64,000 nucleotides of DNA, taken from NCBI RefSeq assembly GCF_026810445.1, contig NZ_CP113949.1, forward strand, positions 1,364,001 to 1,428,000, in the 5' to 3' direction. The notes under the pieces were generated by a model, which saw nothing but the letters and a program-made list of their open reading frames with translations, had not been told where the DNA came from and did no database searches. This stretch comes from Pseudomonas sp. BSw22131 (GTDB lineage: Bacteria > Pseudomonadota > Gammaproteobacteria > Pseudomonadales > Pseudomonadaceae). Positions 8,552-17,490 of the stretch are shown here, piece by piece; the first letter of the stretch is position 1; the number at the start of each line of letters is the position of its first letter. Both the position numbers and the translations under genes were made by a program.

Positions 8552-10231
8552 TTACGCAGCTTTGGCTTCTGCCTGCATCAATGAGCGGTTCAGTGCGCTG
8601 AACAGTGCACGAAAACTGGCAGTGGTGATGTTCTCATCGATTCCGACGCCATGCACCGCACGATCACCATTCACGCGCAGCTCAATGTACGCCGCTGCTT
8701 TTGCGGTCGTACCTGCGCCGATGGCGTGTTCGTTGTAATCCATGATCTCGACGCCCACCGGCAAGCTGGACACCAGCGCTTCAAGTGCGCCGTTACCTTT
8801 GCCTTTCCAGTGCAGGTTGGTTTCGCCGTCGCCTTTGGCAGACACCTCGACCTCAACGGCGCTGTGGCCGTTTTCTTCCTGAAGGCGGTGGCTGACAAGG
8901 GCGTAGGGCTTATTCGCCTGCAAGTATTCATGCTTGAACAAGGCATAAATCTGCTGCGCACTCATTTCCAGTCCCAAACGGTCGGTTTCACCCTGGACCA
9001 CCTGGCTGAACTCGATCTGCATGCGACGCGGCAGCGAGATGCCGTACTCCTGCTCCAGCAAATACGCGATCCCGCCTTTGCCCGACTGGCTATTGACGCG
9101 AATCACCGCCTCGTAGCTGCGACCGATGTCGGCCGGATCAATCGGCAGATAGGGCACTTCCCACACGGCGTCGGGTTTCTGTTGGGAGAAGCCTTTGCGA
9201 ATGGCGTCCTGATGCGAGCCGGAGAACGCGGTGTGTACCAGATCACCCACGTACGGATGACGAGGGTGGACCGGAATCTGGTTGCACTCTTCAACCACTT
9301 TGCGCACGCCGTCGATGTCCGATAAATCCAGTTGCGGGTTCAGGCCTTGGGTGTACATGTTCAGCGCAACGGTCACCAGATCTACGTTACCGGTGCGCTC
9401 GCCGTTGCCGAACAGGCAGCCCTCGACGCGATCAGCGCCTGCCATCAGGCCCAGTTCGGTGGCCGCAACGCCAGTGCCGCGGTCGTTGTGGGTGTGCAGG
9501 CTGATGATCACGCTGTCACGACGGTTGATGTTGCGGCTGAACCACTCGATCTGGTCGGCATAAATATTGGGTGTTGCGACTTCAACTGTGGCAGGCAGGT
9601 TGAGGATCACTTTGTTCTGCGGCGTGGCGTTCCAGACTTCAATGACCGCATCGCACACTTCCTTGGCAAACTCGAGTTCGGTTGCGCTGAACGTCTCTGG
9701 CGAATATTCGAACTGCCATTGCGTTTCTGGCTGCTGGGCAGCGTATTTGACGAAAAGCCTGGCAGCGCTGACGGCGATTTCCTTGACCCCGGCCTTGTCT
9801 TGATTGAACACGATGCGGCGGAAAGAAGGGGAGGTGGCGTTGTACAGGTGCACGATGGCTTTTTTCGCGCCACGCAGCGATTCGAAGGTTCGTGCAATCA
9901 GGTCTTCACGGCCTTGGGTAAGCACCTGAATAGTGGTGTCGTCCGGGATGTGTCCGTCTTCAATCAGCGTGCGTACAAAGTCGAAGTCGGTTTGCGATGC
10001 GGCTGGAAACGATGCTTCGATTTCCTTGACGCCCACCTGAACCAGAGTTTTCCAGAAGCGCAGTTTTTTGACAGCATCCATGGGCTCGATCAGCGACTGG
10101 TTGCCGTCACGCAGGTCGGAACTGCACCAGATCGGCACCTCGGTAATGGTCTTGGAAGGCCAGGTGCGGTCGGGCAGATCAATCACCGGGAACGCGCGGT
10201 ACTTGGTCGATGGGTCTTTGAGCATGGTCAT
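8552..10231 (-). CDS. leuA: 2-isopropylmalate synthase (long form)
   Basis: First committed step of leucine synthesis: acetyl-CoA plus 2-ketoisovalerate to 2-isopropylmalate. The TIM-barrel catalytic domain shows the metal/base motif [11 protein letters not shown] near residue 38, [11 protein letters not shown] and GNGERTGN; the C-terminal ~130 residues are the allosteric leucine-binding domain. At 559 aa it belongs to the long LeuA2 class (about 560 aa) used by pseudomonads. ATG at 10231 has AAAGGA 9 bases upstream; a second ATG two codons later is possible. The 160-base leader carries a leucine-rich small open frame and hairpins suggesting attenuation by leucine supply. It is not in an operon with leuCDB here. 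Confidence 0.97.
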   Translation of the reverse strand: MTMLKDPSTKYRAFPVIDLPDRTWPSKTITEVPIWCSSDLRDGNQSLIEPMDAVKKLRFWKTLVQVGVKEIEASFPAASQTDFDFVRTLIEDGHIPDDTTIQVLTQGREDLIARTFESLRGAKKAIVHLYNATSPSFRRIVFNQDKAGVKEIAVSAARLFVKYAAQQPETQWQFEYSPETFSATELEFAKEVCDAVIEVWNATPQNKVILNLPATVEVATPNIYADQIEWFSRNINRRDSVIISLHTHNDRGTGVAATELGLMAGADRVEGCLFGNGERTGNVDLVTVALNMYTQGLNPQLDLSDIDGVRKVVEECNQIPVHPRHPYVGDLVHTAFSGSHQDAIRKGFSQQKPDAVWEVPYLPIDPADIGRSYEAVIRVNSQSGKGGIAYLLEQEYGISLPRRMQIEFSQVVQGETDRLGLEMSAQQIYALFKHEYLQANKPYALVSHRLQEENGHSAVEVEVSAKGDGETNLHWKGKGNGALEALVSSLPVGVEIMDYNEHAIGAGTTAKAAAYIELRVNGDRAVHGVGIDENITTASFRALFSALNRSLMQAEAKAA

Positions 10232-10270
10232 GTGAGCAATCCTTTAGGTACTGAGGGCCGAATAAAGGCG

Positions 10271-10342
10271 GCCAGCCGCTGAAGCGAAAGACAGGGGCGA
10301 GGCATCGCGATTCAGCCTGGCAGTCGTGCACTGACAAGGCTG
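10271..10342 (-). promoter_or_regulatory. Candidate leuA attenuator (competing hairpins)
   Basis: Read on the minus strand, CAGCCT (10342-10337) can pair with AGGCTG at the end of the leader frame (10318-10313). The overlapping segment GCCAGGCTGAA (10321-10311) can instead pair with TTCAGCGGCTGGC (10283-10271), an 11-bp stem with a 2-base bulge followed by CGCCTTTATT. The two pairings exclude each other, as in classical antiterminator/terminator attenuation. The T tract is weak, so control of leuA translation is an alternative. Confidence 0.45.
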
Positions 10343-10389
10343 AGGCAGCGGTGCTGACGCAGCAAAATGAGGGTGTGAGAGTTTTTCAT
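10312..10389 (-). CDS. Putative leucine-rich leader peptide of leuA
   Basis: A 25-codon open frame starts at ATG 10389 and ends with TGA 10312-10314, 80 bases before the leuA ATG. It encodes six leucines, four of its first eighteen codons clustered as LILL plus CLSL, and then ends in ARLPG. The stop codon lies inside the arm of the attenuator-like stem. The ribosome site is weak. Leucine-codon leaders controlling leuA are established in Enterobacteria (leuL); the same role here is inferred from position, composition and RNA folding, without any sequence identity claimed. Confidence 0.5.
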   Translation of the reverse strand: MKNSHTLILLRQHRCLSLVSARLPG

Positions 10390-10490
10390 GAGGGCAACCG
10401 TAACCAATAGGGTGAAAGCTGGCAAGCAGTTGGAAAAAATCGCGATAAGTTCTTCTAGCTCGTTGAATGGCGCGATTTTATGGCGCTAAA

Positions 10491-10520
10491 AGCCGGCATG
10501 GTAATGGTTTATTGCCGGCT
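10491..10520 (-). terminator. Terminator after the M23 peptidase gene
   Basis: On the minus strand AGCCGGCA (10520-10513) and TGCCGGCT (10498-10491) form a perfect 8-bp stem followed by TTTTAG. It lies 26 bases after the M23 peptidase stop and separates the xseA operon from the leuA leader. Confidence 0.75.
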
Positions 10521-10545
10521 TGCTCAGGTGCTTATACAAACTCTC

Positions 10546-11409
10546 TCAGGGTTGGAACGCCCCGATGAAAATGGCCGGATCTACCCGCGCATCATTCAGG
10601 CTGACGTTCCAGTGCATGTGCGGCCCGGTGGCTCGCCCGGTTGAGCCTACACGTCCCACCACACCGCCACGCGGCACGGCATCACCCACTTTCACATCAA
10701 TTTTCGACATGTGGCAGAACATGCTGATGAAGCCTTGGCCGTGATCGACAAACACCGTGTTGCCGTTGAAGAAATAGTTACCGATCAGGATGACCTTGCC
10801 GGCCGCCGGGGATTTGATCGGCGTTCCCGCTGGCACCGCAAAATCGAGGCCCGAGTGAGGATTGCGCTCCTCGCCATTGAAGAACCTGCGCACCCCGAAC
10901 TTGCTCGACAACGGACCATTCACCGGTTTGTCCAGTATCAGGTTGCTGGGCGTACCGGGGCTGAAGCTGCGGTATGCCTGAATCTGCAACGCCAGCTCAC
11001 TTTCAATGCGCTTCAGGTCGTTTGGATCGGGGTTCACCTGACGCTGGTTCTTCAGGGTGATGCGCTGCTCCGGGTACTTCTTGTCGCCTACGACAAAGCT
11101 CAGGTTACGGCTGCCGCTGGCGTCGCGGACGGCCAATTGCTGGCTGCCCGGTTTTACTGTCAGTGAAACGCCGACAATCGCCAGCCAGCGATTGCCTTGT
11201 TCCTTGACCACCAGCACCGGTTTGCCCTGATAAGTAGCTTTGGGCGGCTCGACGCCGTTACCCAGATCCACCACGGCAACGCCGCCGGGTACTGGTTTGT
11301 TCAGCGCTCGGCTGATGAAGCTGTCAGAAGGTGCGGCAGCCAGCGCAGGCACCATCATGCAAAAAGTGAGAGCCGCAGCGCAGAAAGGTCGAACGATAAA
11401 GCCGAGCAT
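10546..11409 (-). CDS. Secreted M23 (LytM-type) metallopeptidase
   Basis: Periplasmic zinc peptidase-like protein of 287 aa, predicted to act on peptidoglycan cross-links or to regulate amidases. A signal peptide ends at about PALAAA. The C-terminal M23 domain has the complete zinc site: HxxxD in NPHSGLDF and HxH in GPHMHWNVS, so it looks catalytically competent rather than an EnvC/NlpD-type degenerate domain. ATG 11409 is preferred over the adjacent TTG at 11412. It starts 7 bases after the xseA stop on the same strand, so the two form an operon; the pairing is common in pseudomonads. Confidence 0.9.
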   Translation of the reverse strand: MLGFIVRPFCAAALTFCMMVPALAAAPSDSFISRALNKPVPGGVAVVDLGNGVEPPKATYQGKPVLVVKEQGNRWLAIVGVSLTVKPGSQQLAVRDASGSRNLSFVVGDKKYPEQRITLKNQRQVNPDPNDLKRIESELALQIQAYRSFSPGTPSNLILDKPVNGPLSSKFGVRRFFNGEERNPHSGLDFAVPAGTPIKSPAAGKVILIGNYFFNGNTVFVDHGQGFISMFCHMSKIDVKVGDAVPRGGVVGRVGSTGRATGPHMHWNVSLNDARVDPAIFIGAFQP

Positions 11410-11416
11410 CAATAGG

Positions 11417-12796
11417 TCAATCCAGTAAAGAAAGAGTGACGGGCGTCAGGTGATTGTCTTCAACGCGCACCAGCAGTTCGCCCTCAGCCAGCCTGGCAGT
11501 CAGGCGCTGGCCCGTTTTGGTCTGTTCGGCACTGCGCACTGCATGGCCTTTTTCGTCGAGCAAAATACTGTAGCCGCGACCCAGCGTGGCGAGCGGGCTG
11601 ACCACGTTCAGTGTCTGCACCTGATTCTGTAGCTGCAGGCGGCGGGTTTTCAGGTTGTCGCGAATGGCCTTTGGCAAGCGCTCGGCCAACACATCCAGGC
11701 GCTGGCGAAGGAAGGCCAGCGTTCGGCCCGGATGCTGCGCGGCCAGACGGCTTTGCAGGTGAGCCATGCGCACCTGGCGCTTGTGCATCTGTTGCTCGAA
11801 GGCGCGCCGCATGCGCATGTCGAGATCGTCCAGGCGTTGGGCGCGCTGACGCAGGCGTTCGCCGGGATGGCGCAGGCGTCGGGAAATACCGTCAAGACGC
11901 AACTGCTCGCGCATCAGTCGGTCCTGCATGCGACTGATCAGGCGCCGCTGCAAGCTGTCGACGCGACGGTGCAAGTCGCTGGAGTCCGGGGCCAGCAGTT
12001 CGGCGGCGGCGGAGGGCGTGGGGGCACGGACGTCCGCCACAAAATCACTGATCGACACGTCCGTCTCATGGCCTACTGCGCTGACGATCGGTGTCACGCA
12101 GGCATCAATGGCACGTGCCACAGCTTCCTCGTTGAAGCACCACAAATCCTCCAGCGAACCGCCGCCCCGCGCCAGAATCAACGCATCGAAGCCCCTGCTA
12201 TCTGCCAGCTTCAAGGCCCGAACAATTTGCCCGATGGCTTCGCGGCCTTGTACGGCGGTGGGGATCAGGGTGAGTTCGACCTGTGGTGCGCGACGACGGA
12301 AGACGCTGATGATGTCGCGAATGACCGCGCCGGTCGGCGAACTTATAATGCCGATGCGTCTTGGGTGCAGCGGCAGGGTCACTTTGCGTTCAGCGCTGAA
12401 CAGACCTTCTGCGCTGAGCTTCTCTTTAAGGGCATCGAATGCCAGTCGCAATGCGCCGTCGCCGGCGGGCTCCACGGTGTCGAGAATCAGCTGGTAATCG
12501 CCACGTCCCTCAAACAGCGAGACCTTGCCGCGCACCTTGACCGCCAGGCCGTCTTTCAATGCCTGACGCACTCGCGCTGCGCTCTGCCGGAACAGTGCGC
12601 AACGCACTTGCGCGCCGCTGTCCTTGAGCGTGAAGTACACGTGACCGGAGGCCGGACGCGAAAGGTTGGAAATTTCGCCCTCGACCCATATGTTGGAAAA
12701 CACATCCTCCAACAGCACGCGCGCGCGGCCGTTGAGTTGGCTGACGGTGAGGACTTCCCGGTCGAGGCCGAGTCTTGCGAAAGGGTCTTTGATCAT
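11417..12796 (-). CDS. xseA: Exodeoxyribonuclease VII large subunit
   Basis: Large subunit of exonuclease VII, which degrades single-stranded DNA into oligonucleotides and acts in mismatch repair and damage processing. An N-terminal OB fold (residues about 15-110) with GEISN and SGHVYFTLKD is followed by the catalytic domain with RRIGIISSPTGA, ARGGGSLEDLWCFN and SAVGHETD, then a long Arg-rich coiled-coil region and a C-terminal GRGYSIL segment. ATG 12796 gives the family N-terminus MIKDPFARLGLDREVLTV and 459 aa; upstream in-frame codons are not conserved. The small subunit gene xseB is not in the window. Confidence 0.95.
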   Translation of the reverse strand: MIKDPFARLGLDREVLTVSQLNGRARVLLEDVFSNIWVEGEISNLSRPASGHVYFTLKDSGAQVRCALFRQSAARVRQALKDGLAVKVRGKVSLFEGRGDYQLILDTVEPAGDGALRLAFDALKEKLSAEGLFSAERKVTLPLHPRRIGIISSPTGAVIRDIISVFRRRAPQVELTLIPTAVQGREAIGQIVRALKLADSRGFDALILARGGGSLEDLWCFNEEAVARAIDACVTPIVSAVGHETDVSISDFVADVRAPTPSAAAELLAPDSSDLHRRVDSLQRRLISRMQDRLMREQLRLDGISRRLRHPGERLRQRAQRLDDLDMRMRRAFEQQMHKRQVRMAHLQSRLAAQHPGRTLAFLRQRLDVLAERLPKAIRDNLKTRRLQLQNQVQTLNVVSPLATLGRGYSILLDEKGHAVRSAEQTKTGQRLTARLAEGELLVRVEDNHLTPVTLSLLD

Positions 12797-13104
12797 GCCG
12801 CGCATGATAAAGGCAATGGGGTACGGATGACGATCATTGTTGATGTTGGCGCGAGGGGCTTGGCTGCGAAGCATTCACCACGACCGTTAAACCCCAGCGC
12901 CCGGCGGTAAGCTATCGCGAGCAAGCTCCCTCCCACTGGATCTGCGTCAGACGCAAAGTCTGTTGGAACGAGGCTTGCCCGCGAAGCTTTTGGCGGCATC
13001 ACGCTCATCGACCGATATATTGCAGCTTGGTGGCTAAACTTGACCTGAGCGGCGACGGCATTAAGCTGCCGCACTTCAAATGATCGCCAGCGACAGGTCC
13101 TGTC
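12797..13104. repeat. Intergenic region with a REP-type inverted pair
   Basis: No gene seen. A degenerate REP doublet is present: CGCGAGCAAGCTC (left copy about 12912-12939) and GAGGCTTGCCCGCG (right copy about 12962-12987) face each other around a small palindrome, TGCGTCAGACGCA (12942-12954). Just before the next start codon there is a palindrome GACAGGTCCTGTC (13092-13104). Confidence 0.6.
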
Positions 13105-13653
13105 ATGAACACCCAAAGCATCATCGTCCCGCAGATTTCCAGCTTTCCGGCGCGCCAGGCGAAGGCGCGCGCCATCCTGCGCTGGCTGGTCAAGCTGGAC
13201 GTGGTGGAAGAAGCCCTGAGCACCTGCGGGCGCAGCTATAACAAAATGGCCTACGCGATTGCGCCCGGCGCTCGACGCTTTGTCGACAATCCGGACGCGC
13301 TGCCTTACGGCAGACCGGTCAACGGTCTGGAGATTGTGCTCAAACGCTGCATCTATACGCCGCAGCAGGACTTCGTCGAAGAGGCGGGCTGCCCGCAATG
13401 CCGTCGGGAAATCGGTGAAGCGCTGTTCGACAGCCTGGAGGACTGGATGCCGGGCCACACTGATAACTTCATCTGCCCGGAATGCCGCCACGAAGACGAC
13501 ATCAACGGCTTTCTGTTTCTGGACGCATGCGGCTTCTCCAACCTGGGTTTCATTTTCAATGACTGGCTGGAAGCAGGGTTCAAGCAAAGCTTTGTCGACG
13601 AGTTCGCCGAACGTCTTGATCGGCCCGTCTCCTTCGTCAAAGTTCGGCTATGA
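13105..13653 (+). CDS. Zinc-ribbon-like protein of unknown function
   Basis: Soluble 182-residue protein with no signal peptide. Two Cys pairs, CPQC and CPEC, about 39 residues apart (residues ~96 and ~135), look like one four-cysteine zinc site. The N-terminal third is helical and basic (RQAKARAILRWLVKLDVV). Pseudomonad homologues are often labelled as sugar ABC transporter ATPase, but no Walker A, Walker B or signature motif is present, so that label is not supported. ATG 13105 directly abuts a 13-base palindrome that also contains the weak ribosome site ACAGG. It stands alone before guaB. Confidence 0.8.
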   Translation: MNTQSIIVPQISSFPARQAKARAILRWLVKLDVVEEALSTCGRSYNKMAYAIAPGARRFVDNPDALPYGRPVNGLEIVLKRCIYTPQQDFVEEAGCPQCRREIGEALFDSLEDWMPGHTDNFICPECRHEDDINGFLFLDACGFSNLGFIFNDWLEAGFKQSFVDEFAERLDRPVSFVKVRL

Positions 13654-13725
13654 CTCGGCCCAAAGCTGACCAGTCTTGATAGATGGCGTCGATCAAGCGC
13701 GCGGATAAATAGGCTGATCTTTACA

Positions 13726-13754
13726 TTGAGAACAGCCAGGTGTCTGGGTATAAT
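13726..13754 (+). promoter_or_regulatory. Sigma70-type promoter of guaB
   Basis: TTGAGA (13726-13731), 17-base spacer, perfect TATAAT (13749-13754), 36 bases before the guaB ATG. This supports guaB as the first gene of its transcript and the ATG at 13791 as the start. Confidence 0.75.
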
Positions 13755-13790
13755 GGCGCGCTTCCATTTTCCCGCTCGGGAGCCCCCGCG

Positions 13791-15260
13791 ATGCTGCGTA
13801 TCAGCCAAGAAGCTCTTACATTCGACGACATTCTCCTAGTGCCCGGTTATTCCGAGGTGCTTCCTAACGAAGTCAGTCTGAAAACCCGTTTGACCCGTGG
13901 CATCGAACTGAATATCCCCCTCGTTTCTGCTGCAATGGACACTGTCACTGAAGCCCGTCTGGCAATTGCCATGGCTCAGGAAGGCGGCATCGGGATCATT
14001 CACAAGAACATGACCATCGAGCAGCAAGCTGCCGAAGTCCGCAAGGTCAAGAAGTTCGAAGCCGGCGTAGTCAAGGACCCGATCACCATCGAGGCCGACG
14101 CTACCGTCCGCGATCTGTTCGAACTCACCCGCCTACACAACATTTCCGGCGTACCGGTCCTGCATGACGGCGAACTCGTCGGCATCGTGACCTCGCGCGA
14201 CGTGCGTTTCGAGACGCGTCTGGAAGCCACCGTCCGTGAAGTGATGACGCCTAAAGAGCGTCTCGTCACTGTGCGTGAAGGCGCCGACAAGTACGAAGTG
14301 CGCGATCTGCTGCACAAGCACCGTCTGGAAAAAGTCCTGATCGTCGACGACAAGTTCGCGCTCAAGGGCATGATGACCGTCAAGGACATCGAAAAATCCA
14401 AAGCCTACCCACTCGCCAGCAAGGACGATCAAGGTCGTCTGCGTGTTGGCGCTGCGGTCGGCACTGGTAAAGACACAGGCGAGCGCGTCACCGCACTCTT
14501 TGCTGCCGGGGTTGACGTCGTTGTGGTCGACACCGCGCATGGTCACTCCAAAGGCGTGATCGACCGCGTTCGCTGGGTTAAGCAGAACTTCCCTGACGTC
14601 CAGGTGATTGGCGGCAACATCGCCACCGCTGCTGCGGCCATCGCACTGGTTGAAGCCGGCGCTGACGGCGTCAAGGTCGGCATCGGTCCTGGCTCCATTT
14701 GCACCACCCGCATCGTTGCCGGTGTAGGGGTGCCGCAAATCAGCGCAATCGCCAACGTGGCAGAAGCGCTCAAGGGCACTGATGTGACGTTGATCGCTGA
14801 CGGCGGCATCCGCTTCTCCGGCGACCTGTCCAAGGCCATCGTTGCCGGCGCGAACTGCGTGATGATGGGTTCGATGTTCGCCGGTACTGAAGAGGCACCT
14901 GGCGAGATCGAATTGTTTCAGGGGCGTTCGTACAAGGCTTATCGCGGTATGGGTTCCCTCGGTGCGATGTCTCAGACTCAAGGGTCCTCGGATCGTTACT
15001 TCCAGGACTCGTCCGACGGCGCCGAAAAGCTGGTGCCCGAAGGTATCGAAGGTCGTGTGGCCTACAAGGGTTCGCTGACTGCCATCGTTCACCAGTTGAT
15101 GGGCGGCCTGCGTTCTTCCATGGGCTACACCGGCAGTGCAGACATCGACGAGATGCGCACCAAACCTGAATTTGTGCGCATCACCGGTGCCGGCATGGCT
15201 GAGTCCCACGTCCACGACGTGCAGATCACCAAGGAAGCGCCGAACTACCGGGTCGGCTAA
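13791..15260 (+). CDS. guaB: Inosine-5'-monophosphate dehydrogenase
   Basis: NAD-dependent oxidation of IMP to XMP, the first step of GMP synthesis. The 489-residue protein has the TIM barrel interrupted by a pair of CBS domains (residues about 95-205). The catalytic loop Cys is in [11 protein letters not shown], with the phosphate-binding segment [10 protein letters not shown] and flap YRGMGS. The start ATG 13791 gives the family N-terminus [13 protein letters not shown]. guaA follows after 147 bases, the usual order; the spacer contains AGCTTGAAGC-type repeats rather than a terminator. Confidence 0.98.
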   Translation: MLRISQEALTFDDILLVPGYSEVLPNEVSLKTRLTRGIELNIPLVSAAMDTVTEARLAIAMAQEGGIGIIHKNMTIEQQAAEVRKVKKFEAGVVKDPITIEADATVRDLFELTRLHNISGVPVLHDGELVGIVTSRDVRFETRLEATVREVMTPKERLVTVREGADKYEVRDLLHKHRLEKVLIVDDKFALKGMMTVKDIEKSKAYPLASKDDQGRLRVGAAVGTGKDTGERVTALFAAGVDVVVVDTAHGHSKGVIDRVRWVKQNFPDVQVIGGNIATAAAAIALVEAGADGVKVGIGPGSICTTRIVAGVGVPQISAIANVAEALKGTDVTLIADGGIRFSGDLSKAIVAGANCVMMGSMFAGTEEAPGEIELFQGRSYKAYRGMGSLGAMSQTQGSSDRYFQDSSDGAEKLVPEGIEGRVAYKGSLTAIVHQLMGGLRSSMGYTGSADIDEMRTKPEFVRITGAGMAESHVHDVQITKEAPNYRVG

Positions 15261-15274
15261 CGCCTTCAGCGGAA

Positions 15275-15391
15275 AGTTATAAGCCACAAGCTACAAGCGA
15301 TTCGTAGCGGTAGCGCCTCTCAGCGTAGCCGCCACGGATCTGCAGCTCCCTCAATACCCTTGCAGCTTGAAGCTTAAGGCTTGAAGCTGCT
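15275..15391. repeat. AAGCTTGAAGC-family repeats in the guaB-guaA spacer
   Basis: The spacer holds iterated short units such as AAGCCACAAGCTACAAGC (15282-15299) and GCAGCTTGAAGC followed by GCTTGAAGCTGC (15362-15390), the outer parts of which (GCAGCTT/AAGCTGC) are inverted. A related block lies between hom and thrC (47641-47721). Such low-complexity AGCTT units occur scattered in Pseudomonas genomes; no function is established. Confidence 0.5.
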
Positions 15392-15407
15392 ACATCAGAG
15401 TCCTCCC

Positions 15408-16985
15408 ATGGCCCTCGACATTCACGCCCACCGTATCCTTATCCTCGACTTCGGTTCCCAGTACACCCAGCTGATTGCCCGCCGCGTGCGTGAGATCGGC
15501 GTGTACTGCGAACTGCATCCGTTCGACATGGACGATGAAGCGATTCGTCAATTCGCGCCCCGCGGGATCATCCTCGCAGGCGGCCCGGAGTCCGTGCACG
15601 AAGCAAACAGCCCGCGCGCGCCTCAGGCGGTGTTCGACCTCGGCGTTCCCGTGTTTGGCATCTGCTACGGCATGCAGACGATGGCCGAGCAGTTGGGTGG
15701 CCGGGTTGAAGGCTCCGAAATGCGTGAGTTCGGCTACGCCCGCGTCGACGTTGTCGGCAAGAGCCGCGTGCTGGACGGCATCGAAGACCACGTCGACGCA
15801 GACGGCGTTTTCGGCCTTGACGTGTGGATGAGCCACGGCGACAAAGTCACTCAAATCCCTAAAGGCTTTCACCTGCTGGCCAGCACTCCTAGCTGCCCAA
15901 TCGCCGGCATGGCTGATGACACCCGTGGCTATTACGGCGTGCAGTTCCACCCCGAAGTGACACACACCAAGCAGGGCGGTCGCATCCTCTCGCGCTTCAT
16001 CCTCGATATCTGCGGCTGTGAAGCATTGTGGACACCGTCGAAGATCGCCGAAGACGCCATCGCTCAAGTGCGCGCGCAGGTCGGCACCGACAACGTTCTG
16101 CTGGGCCTGTCTGGCGGTGTCGATTCTTCGGTGGTCGCTGCTCTGCTGCACAAGGCCATTGGCGATCAGCTCACCTGCGTATTCGTCGACAACGGTCTGC
16201 TGCGCTTGCACGAAGGCGAGCAAGTGATGGCCATGTTCGCCGAAAACATGGGCGTCAAAGTGATCCGCGCCAATGCTCAGGACCAGTTCCTGAATAATCT
16301 GGCTGGCGAGAGCGACCCGGAGAAGAAGCGCAAGATCATCGGCCGTACCTTCATCGACGTATTCGACGCCGAATCCTGCAAGCTGGACAACATCAAGTTC
16401 CTGGCTCAGGGCACTATTTATCCGGACGTTATCGAGTCGGCTGGCGCTAAAAGCGGCAAGGCCCATGTGATCAAGTCGCACCATAACGTGGGCGGTTTGC
16501 CGGAAGAAATGAACCTGAAACTGGTCGAGCCCTTGCGCGAGCTGTTCAAGGACGAAGTCCGCCGTCTGGGCCTCGAACTCGGCCTGCCGTACGACATGGT
16601 CTACCGCCACCCATTCCCGGGCCCGGGCCTTGGCGTTCGCATCCTCGGCGAAGTGAAAAAGGAATACGCCGACCTGTTGCGTCGCGCGGACCACATCTTC
16701 ATCGAAGAGCTGCGCAAAGCCGATTGGTACCACAAGGTCAGCCAGGCATTCGTGGTGTTCCAGCCCGTTAAATCGGTAGGCGTGGTTGGCGACGGTCGTC
16801 GTTACGCCTGGGTCGTCGCACTGCGTGCCGTCGAAACCATCGACTTCATGACTGCGCGTTGGGCTCACCTGCCTTACGAACTGTTGGAAACGGTCAGCGG
16901 TCGCATCATCAACGAGATCGAAGGCATCTCCCGTGTGACATATGACGTGTCGAGCAAGCCGCCTGCGACGATTGAGTGGGAGTAG
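15408..16985 (+). CDS. guaA: GMP synthase (glutamine-hydrolysing)
   Basis: Converts XMP to GMP with ATP and glutamine. The N-terminal class I amidotransferase domain carries the Cys in GICYGMQ and the His/Glu in FHPEV; the ATP-pyrophosphatase domain has the P-loop LSGGVDSSV; the C-terminal dimerisation domain ends PPATIEWE. Length 525 aa. ATG 15408 gives the family start [21 protein letters not shown]. Its last bases (GAGTGGGAGTAG, 16974-16985) resemble a sequence at 24139-24150, beyond the T6SS cluster; the 3' end of guaA is a known integration target for genomic islands in other bacteria. Confidence 0.98.
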   Translation: MALDIHAHRILILDFGSQYTQLIARRVREIGVYCELHPFDMDDEAIRQFAPRGIILAGGPESVHEANSPRAPQAVFDLGVPVFGICYGMQTMAEQLGGRVEGSEMREFGYARVDVVGKSRVLDGIEDHVDADGVFGLDVWMSHGDKVTQIPKGFHLLASTPSCPIAGMADDTRGYYGVQFHPEVTHTKQGGRILSRFILDICGCEALWTPSKIAEDAIAQVRAQVGTDNVLLGLSGGVDSSVVAALLHKAIGDQLTCVFVDNGLLRLHEGEQVMAMFAENMGVKVIRANAQDQFLNNLAGESDPEKKRKIIGRTFIDVFDAESCKLDNIKFLAQGTIYPDVIESAGAKSGKAHVIKSHHNVGGLPEEMNLKLVEPLRELFKDEVRRLGLELGLPYDMVYRHPFPGPGLGVRILGEVKKEYADLLRRADHIFIEELRKADWYHKVSQAFVVFQPVKSVGVVGDGRRYAWVVALRAVETIDFMTARWAHLPYELLETVSGRIINEIEGISRVTYDVSSKPPATIEWE

Positions 16986-17271
16986 AGGGTTTCCACAACT
17001 ATCTGACTTTATTGTGAAAGTAAGAATAGATAGTGATTTTCTACTGCGTCATCAGTGGCTTTTTTCATGGTTCGCATTGTAGGCATCAACAGAGAAGTGC
17101 CTCGATACCATGTTCGGCTGAGTAATGTCGGCATGGTATCGAGAGTGCTAATCCTGCAGATGTCCGCAGAAACTGACCTGCCAGTCGAAATACTTTGTCC
17201 CGCCCGTCCTTACGATTGATTGAGCCGTTAGGATCCTTCTTAGAGCATGGGCACGATCAGCGATCAAGTAT
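16986..17271. other. Non-coding left flank of the T6SS cluster
   Basis: No credible gene. It contains a perfect 12-base inverted repeat, CTCGATACCATG (17101-17112) and CATGGTATCGAG (17132-17143), separated by 19 bases, and a T-rich stretch at 17060-17067 after a weak ACTG/CAGT stem that may end guaA transcription. This region replaces what should follow guaA in the core chromosome. Confidence 0.5.
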
Positions 17272-17476
17272 CTAAACCACGCTTACCTTCAAGGGGTGGC
17301 TGACCACACCTTGGCAGCCATACGCCAGTCGATGGCCGTGCAGCACCTCCGAAATGCTGTTCAGCCGACGCGTCGGATGGCCCTCAATAAAAGCAAACTC
17401 ACCAGCGTGAAGCGGGCATTTGGCTTTGTCGCCCAGCACTGCCGGTGATGGTGTGGGTGCCTGCCAGATAGCTCAT
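17272..17476 (-). pseudogene. Broken PAAR-domain gene (T6SS spike tip)
   Basis: On the minus strand ATG 17476 opens a short frame with LAGTHTITGS, 14 bases after the adaptor gene's stop and with TGAGG upstream. The continuation is in another frame from about 17439: VLGDKAKCPLHAGEFAF, then IEGHPTRR, VLHGHRLAYGC, to TAG at 17272. This matches PAAR proteins, which sharpen the VgrG spike. The frame change falls between GS and VLGD. The usual N-terminal GDxTxHGG portion is missing, and one expected zinc Cys reads Tyr (LAYGC for LACGC). No slippery sequence is visible, so this is a pseudogene rather than programmed frameshifting. Confidence 0.65.
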
Positions 17477-17490
17477 GGTGTAAATAAACC

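Noticed and set aside
13105..13653. Sugar ABC transporter ATPase, a label often attached to this protein
   Set aside because: No Walker A, Walker B or ABC signature; two CPxC pairs indicate a zinc-ribbon protein.
15390..16868. 492-codon open frame on the minus strand
   Set aside because: Antisense shadow of guaA with no recognisable domain; guaA is unambiguous on the plus strand.
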